In this document: one piece after another, positions 63,315 to 64,000 of the stretch
Layout of the letters: each line of letters begins with the position of its first letter
Numbering within the stretch: the first letter of the stretch is position 1
NCBI GenBank assembly: GCA_030280995.1
Contig: JASXTE010000004.1
Span: 41,412,797-41,476,796, forward strand
From: Hemileia vastatrix
Lineage: Eukaryota; Basidiomycota; Pucciniomycetes; Pucciniales; Zaghouaniaceae
Length of the DNA: 64,000 nucleotides
Reading direction: 5' to 3'
The notes under the pieces: generated by a model
The model's database searches: none
What the model was told of the DNA's origin: nothing
The model's input: the letters and a program-made list of their open reading frames with translations, nothing else
Translations under genes and position numbers: made by a program

Positions 63315-64000
63315 TGTCAGCCAGGCTAGCTCAGGAGCCCAGTAAATTGTCATAATAATTTATTGGAATCATATAAGGGATTAAAATTATGTACTTTATG
63401 TATTTACAATAAAATATTTTATTGAATAATAAAATTATATAAATATTTTATAAAAAATTAAAATAATTATTATATTAATTTTACTATTAAGTAAATTATT
63501 TATTACATAAAAATATATTATATTCTATAAAATCATGGTGCATTTTTATGTATTTAATATTTATAAATTAATAATTAATTTTTTATAAAAATATATTATA
63601 ATTGTAATGATAAAATTAACTCATAATGTAACTAGAAATTATTTAATAAAATTTATATATTAAATAAAAAATTTTCAAATATTTTTATCCATAAATATTG
63701 GGAGCTTTTTTTACCCTTAATTGTTTCAGTGAAATTATTAAATAAATTTAAATACTTTTTTAATAAAATGGTATTCAAATTCTAATTTTAAATTAGTAAT
63801 ATCATTAAGTTAATTATTTTTTTCAATTAAACTATTTATTTAATTACTTAAATTGTTAAAAAAATTAATTAATATTGCTTTATACTGCATTAAATCTATT
63901 ACATAAATTTTTGAATGCAAATAATATTATTTCTTTTAATTAAACCCTTTACATCTTACTGTAATACCTGTTTAGGATTTTTTTATCACTGTTCTTATGC
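63315..64000 (+). repeat. Gypsy-B3 3' LTR, continues past the window
   Basis: TGTCAGCCAGGCTAGCTCAG begins the LTR, which matches 46013-46700 nearly base for base. The window ends before the expected TATA box. Confidence 0.88.

Larger units (their letters stand above)
46013..64000 (+). mobile_element. Gypsy-B3: Ty3/Gypsy element hosting Gypsy-B2 and a SINE; right end outside window
   Basis: LTR sequence at 46013 onward matches 63315-64000 almost base for base over the available 685 bp. The leader is split by Gypsy-B2 (47645-56284). Gag, protease, RT, RNase H and integrase follow at 56620-63280, the RT split by a SINE. The domains are better preserved than in B1, with an intact RT YIDD box and protease DSG, but several stops and frameshifts remain. 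Confidence 0.88.

Overview
The window looks like repeat-rich nuclear DNA from a fungus, most likely a rust fungus (Pucciniales). The base composition is very AT-rich, the only introns I can see are 48-71 bp, and the retroelement proteins (Ty3/Gypsy integrases of the HPQTDGLAERMIQTLE type, a Harbinger element with a SANT/Myb-like partner gene) resemble what I know from rust genomes. This is recognition from memory, not a search. I found no convincing host gene, no tRNA or rRNA gene and no CRISPR array. Nearly everything recognisable is a transposable element, usually nested in another and broken by stops, frameshifts and deletions. Most reading frames lack a credible start codon, so pseudogene limits mark the extent of protein similarity.

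Layout. 1-5190: Ty1/Copia element (Copia-1), missing its left end, with a 213-bp inverted-repeat element (MITE) inside the reverse transcriptase (RT). 5191-13262: Copia-2, split by a minus-strand Ty3/Gypsy element with both LTRs (Gypsy-A1, 7106-12184). 13263-14460: 3' part of a non-LTR retrotransposon (LINE). 14560-20165: Copia-3 with LTR starts at both ends, a 201-bp MITE in its RNase H region and a PIF/Harbinger DNA transposon (20166-23760) in its 3' LTR. 24400-25681: start of Copia-4, cut by Gypsy-A2 (25682 to about 27480, minus strand), which carries a second copy of the 213-bp MITE. 27480-30240: AT-rich DNA with a 334-bp tandem duplication. 30240-34740: Gypsy-B1, internally deleted.

35235-42822 is an unusual LTR element (Element-C). 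It has LTR starts at both ends, a primer-binding site, a polypurine tract and a gag-like gene, but no recognisable pol. On its antisense strand it carries two related ORFs with candidate introns and a cysteine motif resembling half a zinc cluster. 42823-46012 is AT-rich and ends in a tandem repeat. 46013-64000 is Gypsy-B3, which continues past the window. Gypsy-B2 (47645-56284), a full-length relative, sits in its 5' leader, and a tRNA-headed SINE (60533-61110) sits in its RT gene.

The B elements have gag (coiled coil, capsid, CCHC-like knuckle), protease, RT, RNase H, integrase and a chromodomain-like tail in one order. The SINE ends in the same 3' tail as the LINE at 13263-14460, so a LINE of that type probably mobilised it. 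The best candidates for undescribed biology are the SINE-LINE pair, the antisense genes of Element-C, three MITE families with target duplications, a four-fold tandem repeat in the Harbinger element whose units carry an acceptor fused to a donor splice site, and a nine-fold splice-site-like repeat in the Gypsy-B2 leader.
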